A program made the translations under genes and the position numbers. Positions 6,779 to 7,951 of a stretch of DNA of 7,951 bases are shown here, in pieces. The stretch lies in contig CANCRX010000122.1 of the NCBI GenBank assembly GCA_947380655.1, positions 1 to 7,951 on the forward strand, in the 5' to 3' direction. The stretch is from Alcaligenaceae bacterium. GTDB lineage: Bacteria; Pseudomonadota; Gammaproteobacteria; Burkholderiales; Burkholderiaceae_B. The notes beneath the pieces are model-generated. The model was not told the origin of the DNA. It saw only the letters and a program-made list of their open reading frames with translations, and did no database searches. Position 1 is the stretch's first letter, and every line of letters starts with the position of its first letter.

Positions 6779-6844
6779 TCTTCGCCTAATGTAGTCCAAA
6801 TTTCGTTTTTTCTCTAGATACACATTTGCTTACATATTTGCTCG

Positions 6845-6882
6845 GGACAATCTTGTAATCTTTCGTTGTTTACGTATTGTCC
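6845..6882. promoter_or_regulatory. Inverted repeat overlapping the -35 of the small coiled-coil gene
   Basis: GGACAAT (6845-6851) and ATTGTCC (6876-6882) are perfect inverted 7-mers with a 24-bp spacer. The right arm contains the -35 TTGTCC of the rightward promoter. This could be an operator; the spacing (31 bp centre to centre, about three helical turns) would place both arms on the same face of the DNA. Confidence 0.4.
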
Positions 6883-6905
6883 TTCTCTGCAGACAGCCAT
6901 ATCAT
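6877..6905 (+). promoter_or_regulatory. Sigma70-like promoter of the small coiled-coil gene
   Basis: TTGTCC (6877-6882, 4 of 6 to consensus) and TATCAT (6900-6905, 5 of 6) are separated by the ideal 17 bp. Transcription would start near 6912, giving a leader of about 36 nt before the ATG at 6948. It is the best promoter match in the window. Confidence 0.55.
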
Positions 6906-6947
6906 CCTCACATTTCAGGCAATACTTTGCAATCAATCAAGGAAATG

Positions 6948-7235
6948 ATGGAAAAACGCGTCACCACTCTGGAAGTTCGCATGGATCAGACAGCAAAATC
7001 CATTGATCGCCTAGACCGGTCGATTACAGACCTCAGGATCGACATGGACAGGAAATTCATCCATTTTGAAGAAAAAATAGATAAAAAATTTATTCATTTT
7101 GAAGAAAGGATCGACAAACGATTTGTCCGCATCGAAGAAATCATCGATCGTAAGTTTTGCTGGGCGATCAGCATTCAAATCACCAGCTTGCTGGCGATGA
7201 TGGCAATGATGGGAAAGGTCGCACAGATTTATTAA
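6948..7235 (+). CDS. Small hendecad-repeat coiled-coil protein with C-terminal membrane segment
   Basis: 95 residues from the ATG at 6948. The adjacent ATG at 6945 and a TTG at 6927 are alternatives; AAGGA at 6939-6943 best suits 6948. The N-terminal 70 residues are charged and helical. They contain three tandem 11-residue units of the form D-[KR]-[KR]-F-[IV]-x-[FI]-E-E-x-I (residues 34-44, 45-55, 56-66) plus a partial fourth (67-70). Eleven-residue periodicity is typical of hendecad coiled coils. Residues 71-89 (CWAISIQITSLLAMMAMMG) form one hydrophobic segment, probably a C-terminal membrane anchor. Similar short proteins with coiled coils and a tail anchor occur in many bacteria and mostly lack a known function; this one is not assigned to a named family. 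It has its own promoter and terminator, so it is monocistronic. Coding is supported by the preserved repeat frame, ribosome site and terminator. Confidence 0.75.
   Translation: MEKRVTTLEVRMDQTAKSIDRLDRSITDLRIDMDRKFIHFEEKIDKKFIHFEERIDKRFVRIEEIIDRKFCWAISIQITSLLAMMAMMGKVAQIY
7047..7145 (+). repeat. Three tandem 33-bp coding repeats
   Basis: Units at 7047-7079, 7080-7112 and 7113-7145 each encode an 11-residue motif beginning with Asp. Units 1 and 2 are the most alike (both encode KFIHFEE) and differ mainly at third codon positions. Unit 3 has diverged (RFVRIEE). The pattern suggests an old intragenic expansion held by selection on the protein. Confidence 0.8.
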
Positions 7236-7256
7236 GCGCAAGCCCACATAAAATAT

Positions 7257-7292
7257 GCCCCGTCATCTCCATGATGAGCGGGGCTTATTTTT
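7257..7292 (+). terminator. Rho-independent terminator, probably bidirectional
   Basis: The stem pairs 7257-7267 (GCCCCGTCATC) with 7273-7284 (GATGAGCGGGGC): 11 bp with one bulged base and a 5-nt loop. It is followed by TTATTTTT (7285-7292). It lies 21 bp after the stop of the coiled-coil gene. On the other strand the hairpin is followed by ATATTTTA, so it may also end leftward transcription from ychF. Confidence 0.9.
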
Positions 7293-7327
7293 AACTGAGG
7301 TAAAGGCGTTTTATTTTTTTATAAAAT

Positions 7328-7951
7328 TTAAACGTTAAACAGGAAATTCATCACATCGCCGTCTTTCACGATGTATTCCTTGCCCTCGGCGCGCATCTTG
7401 CCGGCTTCTTTAGCACCGGACTCGCCCTTGTAAGTCACAAAATCCTCAAACGCAATCGTTTGCGCACGGATAAAACCACGTTCAAAATCGGTATGAATCA
7501 CTCCCGCAGCCTGCGGACCTGTCGCACCCACCGCCACCGTCCAGGCACGGACTTCTTTTACACCGGCGGTAAAGTAAGTCTGTAAACCGAGCAGCTTGAA
7601 CGCGCCACGGATCAGGCGATCCAGCCCAGGTTCGGTCATACCCATATCGGCCAGAAATTCCTTTTTATCTTCGTCAGACAAATCAGCGATTTCTGATTCA
7701 ATCGACGCACAGATTGCAACAACCGGCGCATTGCGTGCGGCAGCGTACTCGGTCAAACGATCGAGCAGAGGATTGTTACTAAAACCATGATCACTGACGT
7801 TACCCACGTACATCGCAGGCTTAGCAGTAATGAAGCACAAGGGCTGGATCAACGCCATGTCCTCCGCTGACAGACCGAGCGCGCGGATAGGCTGCGCTTC
7901 GTTGAGTTGCTTGATACATTGCTCCAGGACAGCGACGACTTTCTGGGCATC
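7328..7951 (-). CDS. ychF: Ribosome-binding ATPase YchF, C-terminal part (runs off right edge)
   Basis: 207 codons and the stop are visible; the open frame continues beyond 7951, so the Met at 7858 is internal. The full protein is usually about 363 residues, so the P-loop and N-terminal G domain are missing. The visible part starts in the helical insertion, passes TAKPAMYVGNVSDHGF (42-57 of the fragment; end of the nucleotide-binding domain) and ends with the TGS domain, from about LQTYFTAGVKEVRAW (123-137) to the terminal VKDGDVMNFLFNV. The ending is nearly identical to the E. coli protein as I recall it. YchF/OLA1 proteins are Obg-related GTPase-fold enzymes that prefer ATP, bind the ribosome and are linked to oxidative-stress responses. 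The specificity motif, NxxE in most YchF proteins, reads NVSD here, a conservative change. It is a housekeeping gene convergent with the coiled-coil gene. Confidence 0.97.
   Translation of the reverse strand, partial: DAQKVVAVLEQCIKQLNEAQPIRALGLSAEDMALIQPLCFITAKPAMYVGNVSDHGFSNNPLLDRLTEYAAARNAPVVAICASIESEIADLSDEDKKEFLADMGMTEPGLDRLIRGAFKLLGLQTYFTAGVKEVRAWTVAVGATGPQAAGVIHTDFERGFIRAQTIAFEDFVTYKGESGAKEAGKMRAEGKEYIVKDGDVMNFLFNV

Noticed and set aside
7047..7145. Tandem repeats considered as a CRISPR or satellite array
   Set aside because: Units are contiguous without spacers, are multiples of 3 and encode a coherent coiled-coil motif.
7309..7326. TTTTAT/ATAAAA palindrome downstream of ychF
   Set aside because: AT-only stem with a poly-T loop; the GC-rich hairpin at 7257-7284 is the credible terminator.

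Overview
The window looks like chromosomal DNA from a beta-proteobacterium, most likely Burkholderiales and perhaps Alcaligenaceae-like. The main reason is three different Bug/TctC-type periplasmic solute-binding proteins within 4 kb, an expansion typical of that order. A YchF closely matching the proteobacterial form agrees with this. Base composition is moderate, so a high-GC Bordetella or Burkholderia is less likely. This is inference from gene content; no rRNA or other phylogenetic marker is present.

Left part (1-2125, all minus strand): a Bug receptor (2125-1136), a crotonase-fold enoyl-CoA hydratase/isomerase (1036-248) and the N-terminus of an acyl-CoA dehydrogenase that runs off the left edge (211-1). 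The last two are 36 bp apart and look co-transcribed. Together they suggest a small acyl-CoA catabolic cluster with a dedicated substrate receptor. The crotonase lacks both usual hydratase glutamates.

Middle (2126-3232): a 123-bp divergent intergenic region, then a second, plus-strand Bug receptor (2249-3232). It converges on the next cluster across a 66-bp gap with no clear terminator.

Right-centre (3299-6723, minus strand): a secreted NTF2/SnoaL-like (DUF4440-type) small protein, a third Bug receptor and a secreted UshA/NadN-type 5'-nucleotidase, in that transcriptional order. All three carry signal peptides, so this is an all-periplasmic gene set. Two inverted repeats lie in its non-coding gaps. 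One is centred on a candidate -10 upstream of the NTF2-like gene; the other lies between that gene and the Bug gene.

Right end (6724-7951): a plus-strand small protein built from three 11-residue coiled-coil repeats and a C-terminal membrane segment. It has a good promoter (TTGTCC-N17-TATCAT) overlapped by an inverted repeat, and a strong, probably bidirectional terminator. Converging on it is the C-terminal part of ychF, cut by the right edge.

No TctA/TctB membrane subunits, mobile elements, tRNA, rRNA or CRISPR were seen. No gene-free stretch exceeds about 225 bases. I see no clear undescribed system. The best leads are the Bug/nucleotidase/NTF2-like periplasmic set, the crotonase with altered catalytic residues and the hendecad-repeat membrane protein.
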